The translations under genes and the position numbers were made by a program. Of a stretch of DNA of 64,000 nucleotides, positions 22,546 through 34,650 are shown one piece after another (the stretch's first letter is position 1; each line of letters opens with the position of its first letter). The notes beneath the pieces are model-generated. The model searched no databases, was not told where the DNA came from, and saw only the letters and a list, made by a program, of their open reading frames with translations. This stretch comes from Cycas panzhihuaensis (Eukaryota > Cycadophyta): contig CM041465.1 in NCBI GenBank assembly GCA_023213395.1, positions 161,331,741 to 161,395,740 on the forward strand, given 5' to 3'.

Positions 22546-24606
22546 CTAGGCCCTACAATGCGAATCGTCGTGGAAGCAATTCCCATGAATGGAGCACCAC
22601 TTCTTCTCAAGCGAAGGGTCGGACCTCCTCGCTTGAGAGGACTGGGCATTTCCATTCCTGGGAAGAGGAGCTTGGGTAGTTTGTTGGACTTGTTTGTTTG
22701 ATGTGGGGGATGAAGGATCTTGGAGCTTGAGTTCCTTCATCATACGCTCGAACGAGCGTATAGCTAATGTGAGAGGGTCAAGAGTCCTCTCGGTAGGATG
22801 AGAGGAAGACTGCGTCTGTTGGGAAGGTTTGGTATCTTTAGTAGGGGGTGGTGCCTCACGGCGTTATGAGGGCTTAAGAGGTTTCTTGAGACTAGCTTGG
22901 ATCTCAATAGCCTCCAACACCAAACACTTGGCGATCGCGGAGTCACATGTAGTTGCCCCCATCTTGAGGACTTCTACATGGACTTCGGGACGAAGCGCAT
23001 TGACGAAAAGGTCTCGCTTCAGCTCCTCAGGCAATGTTGCCTTAGTGGAGTGAAGCAAGTCATGGAATCGCCGCACAAAGTCACGATTCATCTCATCGTG
23101 ACCTTGTTTGAGCGAAAGAAGGGATTTCATTCGGCTCTCGAATGGACGAGCTACATCAAAATAGTTGATGAACTCGTCCACCAATTGCTGGAATGAATGG
23201 ATTGAGTGGGCAGGGAGACGGTAGAACCATTTGAGGGCGTCACCCTGCAAGGATCGCAGGAATAGTTTCATCAAAATATGGTCATAAGCCCAGTAATCGA
23301 TGCATGCCATAGAAAAACTACGGACATGCTCCGCCAGGTCTTGCGACGAAGTCCTATCGAATCTAGGAACTTCAGGGGGATGAGGCGGCAAGTTGGTTCG
23401 CAACGCCTCGACCGAAAGAGGAGTTGACCTAAAGTCCATGAAGGGATGTGCCCTTGCCTGAACCGTAGGATCAACGAATGTCGAAGTAGGTAACGCGCAA
23501 GGAGCGGATGGGGGTGGGACACCCATCCCTCCTTGAGGAAGTGCCCCTTACTGAAAAGAGGTGTGGGGGTAGGTGCCTTGGAAGGGAGTCGAGTTCCCTT
23601 GCGAAGGCACAACGGATGGAATTACTTTGGAAGATGTGCAAGAGGGATGTGGAACCGGGTTTTGCCCATATAGGCCACCCATAGGTGGAGCGACCCCATA
23701 TGGGTGTAGTGGATCCACCCCATAAACCGGAAGACGGCTTCCTCTACCCTGCCCCCAAGGTTAAGAAGTATACCCTGGGGGAGCATAGAAGGAAGCACCA
23801 ACGTGTTGGGTTTGAGGATGTGCGGGAGTGGATCCCACACGACTAGTGATTGGAATGCTAGTAGGACCAATAGGCCTACTAGGAGCAGCATGTGCCACAT
23901 TAGGGGATGGCACATTGGTTTGACTAGGAACGGGTATGCTAACCCTCAATTGAGGGAAAGACACACCATGAGAAGATCCTAAGGCATTAGGACCTTGATG
24001 AAGAACGGAAGGTGCAACACGTGCCCCCACTGTAGGAATGGGAAACGAGTGGGACGCATGTGTAGGCACGAAGGGATTTGTTGTCGAAGGAAGAGTGGAT
24101 GAGGATAAAGCATGTGGGGGAGGAGTAGAAGAGGAAGAGGCTCCTCCATGAAGGGCATCCTCAAGCCATCCAGGACGCGGTTGCAAGCATGCCGCGCAGC
24201 GACACTCGTTGAGAGCTTCAACTACGTCAATAGGAGGAGTCCCTACATACTCGTAAGAGGTGATCGGAACCTCGAATAAGGTAGGTTACTTGGAATGTTC
24301 CTCATAAGAATCGCCAACTACATGGAAAGCCTCAATAGGAACGGATCCTTCCACGGCATGGGTAGAAGGATGGGCATCAAGTGAAAGGTGTTGGTCATTT
24401 GGGTAATAAAGGGGGTTGTCACCCACTTGGGTGGACCCAGGAATAGCAGAAGGAAAAGCGTGGGTTTCCAAGGTTGAAGTGTGGTAGGTCCAATCGGAAG
24501 AGTATCCCTCCATAGTCAGATCAGAATCTGACAAAGGAAGAAGGGGATACTCGGGGTCCTCTAACAACGGAGGTAGACCACGCAAGTGACGAGAAAAACG
24601 TCGCAT
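22546..24606 (-). pseudogene. Gypsy-1 gag (defective)
   Basis: Start chosen at 24606 (MRRFSRHL), conserved with Gypsy-2 48427. The N-terminal 300-odd residues are low-complexity, Pro/Ser/Thr-rich, interrupted by stops near 24286 and 23760. The capsid-like retrotrans_gag core is intact in 22864-23526 (FRSTPLS, RFDRTSSQD, ACIDYWAYDHILMKLF, WFYRLP, FINYF, HDEMNRDFVRRFHDLL). A CHHC zinc knuckle C-x2-H-x4-H-x4-C (CSIHGNCFHDDSHC) lies near 22555-22600. The frame then hits TAG at 22546-22548, after which the same frame runs on towards protease. Gag would build the particle. Confidence 0.88.
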
Positions 24607-24759
24607 GCAAGGTCAACTGACGATGTTAGGAAAAGAGTAAGAGCAGTAAAACACACGCGTTGGGGGCTGCCTAACGTGGAGGTCGAGGTAGGTATAAAAA
24701 GGATCACACGAGAGTAGCGAAACCAACCGAAGAGAGCGAGAACTAGCTCCTTTACTGGT

Positions 24760-24779
24760 AGTCCCCAGTATGGTCGCCA
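24760..24779 (-). other. Gypsy-1 primer-binding site
   Basis: Minus-strand TGGCGACCATACTGGGGACT, one base inside the 5' LTR, identical to the site of Gypsy-2. It resembles the tRNA-Arg-type primer sites reported for plant Tat/Ogre elements; I could not check it against a tRNA set. Confidence 0.75.
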
Positions 24780-24780
24780 G

Positions 24781-27326
24781 TGGATGCACTGCTACGGGAT
24801 AACTACCTAACTAATAGGTATGGGGGAGAGTGAGTGGTGAAATGATAGAAGGTGGAACCTAAAACGCGAGTAACTATCACGCAGAGCGCCCCGTGCGCCG
24901 GAGTGTGAGTTCGGGATCTGCAATGGAGTATGGCTACTTTCAGGTGACCCTTCACCGCTTCGAACAAGGGGTGAAGGTGCGTAGGGCAAACCTGGGTTGA
25001 CCTAGGGGCAGGACCCTCCCACCCTTGGGTGGCCAGAAGGGGGAAGAGGAAATCCAAAGGGAAAGGGTCAAGAGTAAGCCTACACAACCTAACCAGGTAC
25101 ACGAGTGATGCGAAAGGCAAGGCACTTGTATGGTCGAGGAGAGGAAGAGAAAGGTGGAGAAAGAGAGTTCCTACAACCTTTCCTATAGACGGTAAAATAT
25201 ATATAACAAAATAAATGAAATGCAACCAAACACAAAACCAAATTTTCCCCTTTTATCTTCCAATGTGCAAAGCGGAGTGAAACGTGCACCTGGACCGAGG
25301 GCGTGCGTGATGGAAGAGCCTTCTCAAGGAGCACCAAATCGTTCCACACGGCGCGTTGGATGCAAGTTGTTGCAGCGGGCAGAAAAGAGGGGCTTCCTTA
25401 CCTTCCCCGGAAAATCAAATGCGATGCCAAGAAAGAAAGGAAGCACCAACTAATAAGTGAAACAACACAAAAATATAACAAATACAAAGGTACTTACAGA
25501 ATCTGGACTAACGGGCGATATCCTCCGCGCTCCCCGAATACCTGTAAGCAAAGGCGGTCTCTCCCTTCCCGGAGGAAGAACACTAACATGCAACGCAAGG
25601 TTCTAATAATATATGCTCAAGTAATGTAAATGTAAACCTAAACATACATGCGTTAGTGCTAATCCAACCAAGAAAGTGTCCAAGAAAGAGTGACCAAGGC
25701 GAAAGCAAATGATCAGTAAGCCTCGGAGTGGCCTACCTCCCGCAAATGATGCCCTAACCTCCCCTCAAGAGCCACGAGGCAGCGAGGATAAAGTCAAGAG
25801 CAAGGGCTGGAAAATGGCAGCAACAAGGGCAAGGAGAGGCCCAAGAAAACCCACGGCAAACCGGGATGCTATGAGGAGCAAGCCGGGTGACTGGGAAGAA
25901 AGGTGGAGCAAAAAACTGGCGGTTGGGACTTATGAGTGATGCCCAAACCTGAATAAAAGCCCCAAATCAGCGCTGTAACTTGTGACAGCACTGGTTTGGG
26001 CGACCAAAAGGAAGCCTTCAAACCCTTGTTTGCAAGCCAAGGGCAGCACAGGGCGAGAGGGAGGCTTTGGAGGGCTTAGAGCCGCTTAGGGAGCGTGGAA
26101 GGTGGTACAGAATCCACCCAGCTCCTCTCCAAAACCTATGCCGCCCCTCAACGTCGCTGCCTTGAGTAGCAAATGTAGGAAAGAAGCACAGATAGAGTGG
26201 TATAGCAACCCACAAAAGGAAGGAAAAAACTGACTTACAAGATCAAGCAAAGAGCAAGCTAGACTGAGCATGAATATTACAAAAAAATAATGTAAAACCA
26301 AGAGTACCCGAGTAGGGGAGGCAAGGGGTTTGCCCCAGCCAAAGGACAGCGAGGAGGGGCTGAGAAATCAGCCCAGATCTGAAGCACAGTAGGTTTGAGA
26401 CCCTACTAAGGAGATGTGAGAGGAAACACCTGCACTTGGGAGCACTTACGGACTGCCTGAGCAAAGATCAACTAGAAAACACTCCAAAGAGGCCCTCTCC
26501 ATGGTGTTTGAGGGGCTGGGAGAATGTCTCAGCCACACCAAAGGAGATCTGGTGTCAAGGAGGAGCTACCGTCCGATGTGACAGCAGAATAGCAGAGAAG
26601 AGCAGAGTAGGATGATGTTTCCTTGAGAGCAATTCCAAAAGTGAGCAAAAGAATCCTTGAAAATGAGTCAAAAGTGGCTTAAGTAATCAACCAAAACCCT
26701 AAAGCGAGCGATTAGGGCGTGGCTGGAAGAGAAATAAGGCATAAGCCACGTGGCAATTTCGTAATAAATGCGAAATTTCCATGGCCGATTTTTAAAAACA
26801 ACCCGAGATAATATATCGCTGATTTCGCAGATCTGTGAATATTCCGGCCAGACTGTGAAAATTCTAGCGCAGACGGTCGAGCCAAAAATGGGGTCCACCA
26901 GCCAGTCTAGACTGGGGGTAGATGACCGAAAGGGCAAAAGGAGATTAGAACACCTACCCAGGGGTACACAAGCCAACAAACGGGTTCAAGGGAGCAAAAA
27001 TAGGGCTCGAGTGGGGTGGCAAGTTAACCAGACGATGATGAGTCATCACACCAAGTGAGGTGGCGCAAACCTAGTGGATCCTAGAGTGAGGAGGCGATCA
27101 CGGGAAGTAATATGGTCACCAGGGTGCCACACTCGCTAGGAGTGTGCCCCTGCTATAGTCGTCATAGGCTAAAATAAGTATGGACAACAGCAAGGTCGCC
27201 CACGAGCCACACACATGCAGACATGCGATCAAATACTCATCAAAAGAAAGAGATGGCAATGCGGAAAACATACCTGCACTTACCTGAGTCGGTGATTCCG
27301 TATCCATTCCCGGAAGCCTAGAAACA
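24781..27326 (-). repeat. Gypsy-1 5' LTR
   Basis: 2,546 bp. It should hold the element promoter: telomere-like CCCTAA/TTTAGGG motif at about 26697-26703 and TTAAG-type box just downstream on the minus strand. It lacks about 45 bp present in the other LTR (gap at about 25268). Confidence 0.92.
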
Positions 27327-29040
27327 CCTACTTTCTATATAAAACCTTTAACCACTAGTCTTGCCCTATATTTGTTAAACTTTCCATCAACATTTATTTT
27401 CTTCTTGAAAACCCACTTGCAACCAACAGCCTTCCTACCATGTGGAAGTTCTACCAAGTCCTATGAATTATTTTTCTTTAAAACAGCTATCTCTTCCTAC
27501 ATAGCCCTCTTCCACTTCTCACTATGGATATCATCTACTGCTTCCTAATAGCATTTAGGCTCACCATCATTAGAAACTAAAGTAATAGAAATAGAGGAGT
27601 ATATCTATCAGGTGGATGACTAACTCATGTAGATCTTTTAATAATTGGTAAAGGAGCGTCCACATACTCTTATAAATTTGTCGTAGATTCATTTTTAGAA
27701 AGGTCTTCCTACTCTTCTATTTCCAAAGATGGCTAGGTCTCAAGCTTGACCTATTAATGTTCAACTTTCTACTCCTATTTCACTTCAACTTCTATATTAT
27801 CTAAATTTAGAAAGGGTGATTCATCAAACACAACATCTCTATTAATAGTGATTTTATGGGAAGTAGGATCCCGCAACCTATATCCCTTCACACCATCTCT
27901 ATCACCATAACCAACAAAGATACATGTCTTAGATTTTGGGTCTAACTTTGAATGTTGACTTTTATTAGTCAAGGTATAAGCATCACAACCAAAAACTTTC
28001 AAATTTAAATAATCACATGGATGTCTAGTCCATGCCTCTTCAATAATCTTATAGTCTATTACAAGTGATGGTGACCTATCTACCAAATAACAAGTTGTTT
28101 GAACAACTTCTACCCATAAGCTTTGCTCCACTCCTGTATTACTCAGCATGCTTGTTGCTCTTTCCAAGAGTGTCCTATTCATGTGCTCATCTATACCATT
28201 TTGCTGTAAAGTATAGCTAGTGGTCTTATGCCTTTTGATCCTAGCTTCTCTATAATAGTTCTCAGACTTTAAGGAGTTGAACTTACCTCTATTATTAGTT
28301 CTTAAACATTTGATTAACCTGTTGTACTCTTCTCAACCAGAGCCTTGAACTACTTAAACACACTAAAAACTTCAAATTTCCTTTTTAAAAAATAGACCCA
28401 TACCTTTATAAAGTTATCATCTATAAATGTGACAAAGTAAAATGATCCTCCATAAGATATTGTAGGGGCTGGTCCCCATACATTCGAATGTACATAATCC
28501 AAAACACCTTTACTAATATGATTTCCTACTTTAAACTTGAGTCTATATTGCTTTCTAAAAATACAATGTTTATAAAAAGTCGAATCTGAAAGCTGTAAGT
28601 TAGGAAGCAACTTACAGTTCATCAGTACCTTAAATCCCCTCTCACTCATATGGCCAAGTCTGTGATGCCATAACTAAGCTAGATCTTCTATAGTCTTTGA
28701 TGTTGTAGCTACATGGCTGACATCTATATTTCCCACTAAAATATAAAGGTGTCCTCTCTTTAAGGATTTTATAATAACCAAGGCACCCTTTGACACCTTC
28801 AAAACTCCTTCATGACCTATGTACTTATAACCACTAGAATCTAGTTCACCCAAGGAAATTAAATTCCTTTTTTTATTAGGTACATGTCTAACTTCAATTA
28901 ATATTTTTACCATACCATCAAATATTTTAATTCTAATGCTACCAATATCTATTTTCTTATAGAAAACTTCATTTTTCATAAGCACACCACCACCATCAAG
29001 AGGTTGGTATGATGAAAACTAACTCCTATGTAGACACGTG
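27327..29040 (-). pseudogene. Copia-2 RT N-terminus, integrase and protease
   Basis: Right-hand continuation of Copia-2 after Gypsy-1. 27327-27780: N-terminal RT and linker, no open frame. 27775-28182: integrase end (NRTLLERATSML, NLKVFGCDAYT, GYGDRDGVKGYRLRDP); unlike Copia-1 the third catalytic Glu position (NGIDEH, about 28184-28200) is kept. 28350-28649: GAG-pre-integrase/integrase start. 28674-28985: region between protease and integrase. The protease active site reads NLGA (Asn codon 29056-29058) where Copia-1 has DSGA, so catalytic Asp is lost. Confidence 0.87.
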
Positions 29041-29950
29041 GTGTGAAGCACCTAAATTCAATAACCAATCATGATGATAATGGGAAATATTACAAGTAAT
29101 TAAGACATCATCATATGTACCTTAATTCGACTCCACATGATTAGCCTCCTTAGCAGGATCTTCCTTTTTCTAAAACTCCTTCATTTTATAGTAATCCTTG
29201 TTAAGGTGAACTATCTTATTGCAATTCCAACATCTGAGCTTACTCTTCTTGCCTTTTGACTTTGACCTCAATGTATCTCTAGAGATTTGTCCTCTCTTAC
29301 TCATTCTACCTCTTGTTGTCATAGCTTCTAGTGTGGAGGTTTTAAGACTGGACTTCCTCCTCACTTCTTCCATTAGTAAAGAACTTATAACAGAATCATG
29401 GACTAATTCATCTATAGTGTTAAAACTAATTGAGGTGATAATATTATCCCAAGATTCCAGTAATGAACATAATTAGATAATAACCTTATCCTTATCCTCA
29501 ATTGTGACATTGATACTAGCTAACTTATGAATAAGAGTATTAAAAATATGTAAATGATCAGTAACTTTTATACCTTCCTTCATCCATAATGAGTATAATT
29601 ACCTCTTCAAGTAGATTCGATTTATCACTGATTTAGTCAAATACAAGCTTTCCAATCGGGTCCATAATCCTACTACTTTCTGCTCCCCTGTGATGTTAAA
29701 TAGAACATCATCTACCAAGTATAATCATATTATGCTAAGAGTTCTTTTATTTAGATCATCCTATTTGTCATCATCCATCCTTACAGGTTTCTTTGATTTG
29801 CCTACAAGAGCTCTGTACAAACCTTGTTGTACCAAAATATCATACGCTTTAACTTCTACAACTCAAAGTTATTCTTGCCATTGAATTTCTCTACCTTAAA
29901 CTTTACATTCACCAGTTTTGCCATTTGGTATAAAAAAAGCTGATACCAAA
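29041..29950 (-). pseudogene. Copia-2 gag (defective)
   Basis: Zinc-knuckle piece open at 29170-29373, with CWNCNKIVHLNKDY: the last Cys of the CCHC knuckle is Tyr. Upstream gag aligns with Copia-1 7318-7800 but is full of stops. Confidence 0.83.
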
Positions 29951-29982
29951 ACCTTTACAAATTTGTTGCATAAATATAAGTG

Positions 29983-29994
29983 ACTCTAATACCA
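29983..29994 (-). other. Copia-2 primer-binding site
   Basis: Minus-strand TGGTATTAGAGT, the initiator-Met-tRNA site TGGTATCAGAGC with two C-to-T changes, two bases inside the LTR. Confidence 0.8.
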
Positions 29995-29996
29995 CT

Positions 29997-30632
29997 TATT
30001 GAAAAAACTAGCTCCCAATAACTATAAACTACCACCCAAGATCTAAACTATTTTTACAACTAGTTACAGGAATTGAAATTGAAATTTAATATGCAAGTTC
30101 TTAAACCAAAGATAATACAATAAATAAAGCAGAAAGCTAAAGTATCAAAAATACACCAAATATAACACTATAAAACCCTAGCAGTATACTAGGAAAACAT
30201 CCATACAGGAAAGGTTAAAGAACGGAGAAATGTATATAATCTATAATAGAATGCTTACAACAATAGAAACTAGTTGCCAAACTCCATATAATACATCGAA
30301 TACCATCAATATAATTAAAAAACACCCTAAATTAGGCTATATGAGAGAGTCATAGAAGGCACAAATCTTGACCATAAAATCTAGGGTATTTTGGATAAGC
30401 GACCCTGATTATCTTCACAATTTAGTATGATTTTTAGTATTGGCTTTCTGGGTCTGGGTTATAACCCTCGAACCTCTCCCTCGCTTACAGAGGAGGCCTG
30501 CACCCCTATACCCCCTAGCCAAGGAGGGCTTCTAGCCCCCTTAGACCTCCCCGCAAAAGTTTAGGGGAGAAACTGCACTACCAACTTGTCAAAATTTTAG
30601 CCTCTAAAACATTATTGTCACATTATCTAACA
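29997..30632 (-). repeat. Copia-2 5' LTR
   Basis: 636 bp; TG terminus mutated to TA, CA intact at 30631-30632. C-rich block at about 30475-30550. Confidence 0.9.
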
Positions 30633-33154
30633 GGGGATAGGTTACCCTCAAAGGGCATTCGCACATCAGAATGTAGATTCGGGGACCCACAAATAGTGCT
30701 ATGACCTTCACTCTTTTCTGAGTACCTTCCTAAGACTGGTTTGGTGCAAAGGGGCATCCTTGAGTTGCCAAGTAGCCATATATGGGCTCTTCTACCCTTA
30801 AGGTTAGTGAGGAAGGAGAAAAGGGCCTCCCTTTAGGGGGGAGAAAAAAGAGTGATGGTTCCTTGTAGAAAGGATTGTTATTAGAAGTATATGATGGTGG
30901 AAGCGCACCTTTGGGGGTCACTAGATATGAGAAGATTGATCCAATATAATCAGTAATCTCATGGATAAAGAATCTACAATATAAAGGGAAATGATTACCC
31001 ACAAAGGTCATATGTGTGTCTAAACACAGGTTCGAGGACCTGCAAATGGTGCACAAACTCCCCCTCAAGGCAAGCACATTCTTGATTTAGGATGGGCAAG
31101 AGAGGGACTTCCTCGGTTTGTTGAGTAGTCTAAAAAAAGTCCCTCCTATCTTAGATGGTTAAGGAAGGAGGATATAAATAAAATACACCCTTCCCAATGA
31201 GAGGGGATGGGTGAGACAAGTCCTAACCGAAGAAGGAAGTACCTATAAACAAGCAGTGGATGAATGGTAGTGTGAAATGAGAAAAGGGAAGTTGGGATAA
31301 GAGGGATAACTTCCAATTAGAGGTAAGACAAAGTGAAGCTTACTAAAAGGGTGAAGAAGACCTTAAGAAGGGAGTGCCCCTAAGGTCCCTACACCCGAAA
31401 TGGATAACTAGATATAGGGGACAAAGCAATGTATTTTTGTTTCTTTATTTTTGTTATGTAGTGAAGTGGTATGGTAGTATGAGTTATCATTATCTATGTT
31501 TTGTAACCAAATAAAAAATAAAGTAAATAAAGCAACAACTCTCTCTCTTTTCCTAAATCCTAGCCTCCCTCTCCTTATCTTCCATAAGTATAAAAGGAAG
31601 CAGGCAATCAAGAAGTATAGGAAAAGAATGTAAGTGCTAATATAAGTCAACCCAATGGCATGCAGAAGAAGATAGGATGTAGGTAGAAGGACTCACCACC
31701 TATCACACTCAAATTCTAACAAAATTGGGGGTTTGAATTAAGGGAGAGGAGGTAAAGATGCAAATAGTGGAAAGCAATGCTTATTTATACAAAACCATTA
31801 CCTTTTCCTTATGTAGCCAAGTAAGACAAGCAACAAATAATGAAATACAAACTATCACTTTTCTTTAACCTTTCTTTTTGTTCTTTTCTTTTGGGAGTAA
31901 AAGGGGAAGAAAGGGGGCGAGCGAGAGGATAAGATAGAAGTAGTACACCTAGGAACCTGATGGTCAATGTAGAGGCCTCTTCACTTTCTTCATGATTTAC
32001 CTTCCAGAATGAAGAAATAAAGAGTAGCTTCATGCAACAAATGGAAAAGCAAGCAAAGAAACCTTTATTCTCAAGAAAGAAAATGGATGTACAGGCCTAT
32101 AGGCACCTGGTAAGGGTGGATCTAAGGTAGATCTACCTTGTATGCTAGCTGAGGAAGAGGTTTCTCTTAGAAGACTAGTGAAGAACTCCTATAATGGCAT
32201 GAAGAGGAAGCATAACCTACAACAAACTTGATTCTCGAGGCTTGGTGGAGCACTTATGACAAGGATTTGTCCCTAAGCTTACTACTGCAGACTTGCAACT
32301 TAGGGTTTTACCCTAATGGATATGATGGAAGAACTAGAAGGCAGGTACAGTAAGTTAGAAGCTTTGTTTCCGGATTTCTCTTTGAGATGAGGAGGAAGAA
32401 GAAAGCAAATGAGGGAAAATTTAGGTTTTTAAAACCAAACCTAGCATAACGGGCGATTAGTGTTCGCCCTGGACAGGAAATAGCCTAGTGCCATGTGTCA
32501 GTTTTATATTTAATATGAAATTGGTTATGACTAGACAAAAAAACCATTTTGAACAATCGCTCCATGGCAAACTTCATGGTACCGTAGAGTTTGTAGCAAT
32601 ACTGTAGATTTTACAGTGGTGCACTCAATACTAGGTCAAAACAAAAATGGAGAGCCCGTGAGGCTCCCCAAAAGGGGGGTCTTAGATCCTGAAAGGATAA
32701 TAATATAATGCCAAGGTGAAAATGGTGGTCATAAGACCTAGAGGGTCCATAATGCATGGGCAAAAGGTAGTAAAAATGGCTCCAAAAAGAGGCAAGTGGC
32801 AAACTAGGGTGACAACCAGGCCTAGACGGTTTACTAAGGATCACGTCATGCCAAGAAATGATGAAGGATGAACTACAATAGCCAAGAGTTCCTGGAGACA
32901 TTGTGGAAACATGGTAGAGAGTCATAATATGCCATGGGATATCTATCCTGAGTCATCATAGGCTAAAGTATTAAGATGCGACATAAGTAAACTAGCAAGC
33001 AATGCATATAATGATTGTACAATCAATAAATCAATGTGTAATGCATCTATTGACAACCTTATAGAATTTTGAAGTCAAAGAAATGAAGTATAGACACATA
33101 CCTACACTTACCTAAAATGAGTTATCCAAGTATATTCCTAGTAGCTAGGAAACA
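30633..33154 (-). repeat. Gypsy-3 3' LTR (relic) with duplicated terminal segment
   Basis: Ends ...GGAAACA at 33148-33154 (TGTTTCC in element sense). Near 30673-30700 it aligns with the Gypsy-1 LTR around 24900-24930, and near 30760-30815 with 24995-25045. The terminal part occurs twice: about 10369-10460 plus 30633-30901, and again from 30902 to about 31260. No gene; the ORFs here (30730-31077, 31408-31650, 31809-32033, 32611-32925) have no recognisable content. Confidence 0.72.
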
Positions 33155-33166
33155 CTGCCCTCTTAG
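33155..33166 (-). other. Gypsy-3 polypurine tract
   Basis: Minus-strand CTAAGAGGGCAG before TGTTTCC, one difference from Gypsy-1. Confidence 0.75.
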
Positions 33167-33655
33167 CAGCAGAGCCTCACTACTTGGAATTATAATATGA
33201 TGGCAAATGCTGGCAACACAAAGGTTAGTATTATACATCAAAGTGTAGTGGTGTCATCATCTAAGGGAGGTGGCAAGTATCGTGGTAGAATGTGTGGACA
33301 AGGTAGAGAGAGGGGCAACATAGGGGTTGCCTATGCATCACCATAAAATCTGATAAGAGAGAAGGTAGATGGGAGGAATACCCCTATCGCATCTATGCAA
33401 GGTAAATAGTGATGATAGTCACAAACATAATTAACCAAATAATATAAATAAAAAGTATATAGATATGGAGATCAACATGGAAGGGCTTCATGCCATGGGT
33501 GGTACAAAGGAAAAAGAGAAGAAAACAAACTTAGTGGTCACCATATTTTAACCTTATTAGTAGTTAGCTTTCAAAGGTATGAACGAATCATAGGATGAAG
33601 GATGGGACGATCCTAAAACTAGGGTGATTGGGCCACCTGATAGGTTGCCAAAGGA

Positions 33656-34071
33656 GGATCATTGAGAAGATGGAGACAACACTCAAGGATGCGATGAACG
33701 AGGCCATCTACCTTAGCATTTAAGCCTCAGGGAATATGCTGAATGTCTACAAAAGAGAAACGAGATAGGAGGGTCTTAGTGATTAAAGCAAGAGCTCTCA
33801 AATGTGGGCAATGTACATGGTAAACCTGGGTGAGATGTGCTACAACGATCTAAGAGTCACAAAGAAGGATGATGGGACCGTGGCAGAAATGGAGTATATT
33901 ATTAAGGGCCTCAATAACAGTTGTGTATTCAGCTTCGTTATTGGTGGCTTCAAAAAGAAAAATCCTAGAATGCATGTAGTCATATCTAGAGGGGTCACAG
34001 AGGATCCATGCAATAGCAGATAGTCCTAGATTACTGTAGCTTCCTCCATCGATGAAGATAAGCAATACCAT
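33656..34071 (-). pseudogene. aRNH relic, Gypsy-3 unit 1
   Basis: Start at 34071 by alignment (IFIDGGSYSN follows). The three acidic blocks DGGS, EATNNEAEYTT and LLCDS are all readable in 33850-34161. A TAG at 33850-33852 directly after CDS occurs in all three units. The C-terminal part continues past the stop towards 33656 with reduced similarity. Confidence 0.75.
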
Positions 34072-34641
34072 GGTGAGGAAATAGGGATCTCCATCAAAAG
34101 GCAAGAGGAAGAGTGACAGCGAGCTCAATAGGTGGAGAGAAGGGAGATGAGGTAGCGACAAGGCTACTAATCACTTAGAAGGCTAAGAATATGGGTTACA
34201 AAGGATAGGAGAGTCCTACAAAGAGGCTACTCAAAGGCGAGGAAGCTGACCTGATGAAGAGGCAGGGAAATGGTGGTGAAAAAAGGCCCCTTTTGGACCA
34301 TAAAGGTTGATAACAGGACCAAGATAAGGCTCAGAAAAGGGGAGGTGCTTCCTTTGGGAGCCTCAATGGTCTAAATGGGCAGTGAAAATGAGCCTAGAAT
34401 GGCAAATGAGTCAAAGGAGTATAAACATAGGTATGTTTTAGAGTGGCATGAAAAATAAGATGAAAAGGGTCTACATGAGACTGAAGGAGTCATTATAAAT
34501 GCACCAAAAAAGCTCAAAATGGAAGCCACAGAGGTAGAACAAGGGACAAACCTAGAAGAACAAGGTAATAAGGCCAGGGAAATAGTCATGAGGGCTATCA
34601 CAATAAAAGAAAAAGAGATAGTGCCTGCTTGGGCCCCCACG

Positions 34642-34650
34642 TATATAAAG
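34642..34650 (+). promoter_or_regulatory. TATA box of antisense PMD gene, unit 1
   Basis: TATATAAAG on the strand opposite to the element. The same box stands at the same place in units 2 and 3 and, as TATATAAGGA, in Gypsy-2 (58271-58280). In unit 1 it has no intact gene downstream. Confidence 0.6.

Larger units (their letters stand above)
12497..27326 (-). mobile_element. Gypsy-1: Tat-like Ty3/gypsy element with deleted antisense PMD gene
   Basis: 14,830 bp on the minus strand, LTRs 12497-14996 and 24781-27326. Plus-strand termini are TGGA... and ...GAAACA (TGTTTC...TCCA in element sense). Flanking bases cttgc (12492-12496) and cctac (27327-27331) look like a target duplication with two transitions. 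It interrupts the Copia-2 RT gene. In a 420-bp stretch of the LTRs (13404-13823 against the high-coordinate copy) I counted 21 differences, 20 of them transitions. Element order: LTR, PBS, gag, protease, linker, RT, RNase H, integrase, remnant of the antisense PMD gene, aRNH, PPT, LTR. Compared with Gypsy-2, about 1.6 kb is missing between the aRNH and PMD-tail segments. Confidence 0.93.
10461..30632 (-). mobile_element. Copia-2: Ty1/copia element split by Gypsy-1
   Basis: LTRs 10461-11119 and 29997-30632, perfect target duplication GGGGA (10456-10460 and 30633-30637). Without the nested Gypsy-1 (12497-27326) it is 5,342 bp, nearly the same as Copia-1, and it is the same family on the same strand. 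Its two LTRs differ far more than those of Copia-1 or Gypsy-1, consistent with being older than its guest. One terminus is mutated in each LTR (TA for CA at 11118-11119, TA for TG at 29997-29998). Confidence 0.93.

Noticed and set aside
30730-32925. Several 70-115-codon minus ORFs
   Set aside because: Inside the Gypsy-3 LTR relic, no motif, not conserved in other LTRs.
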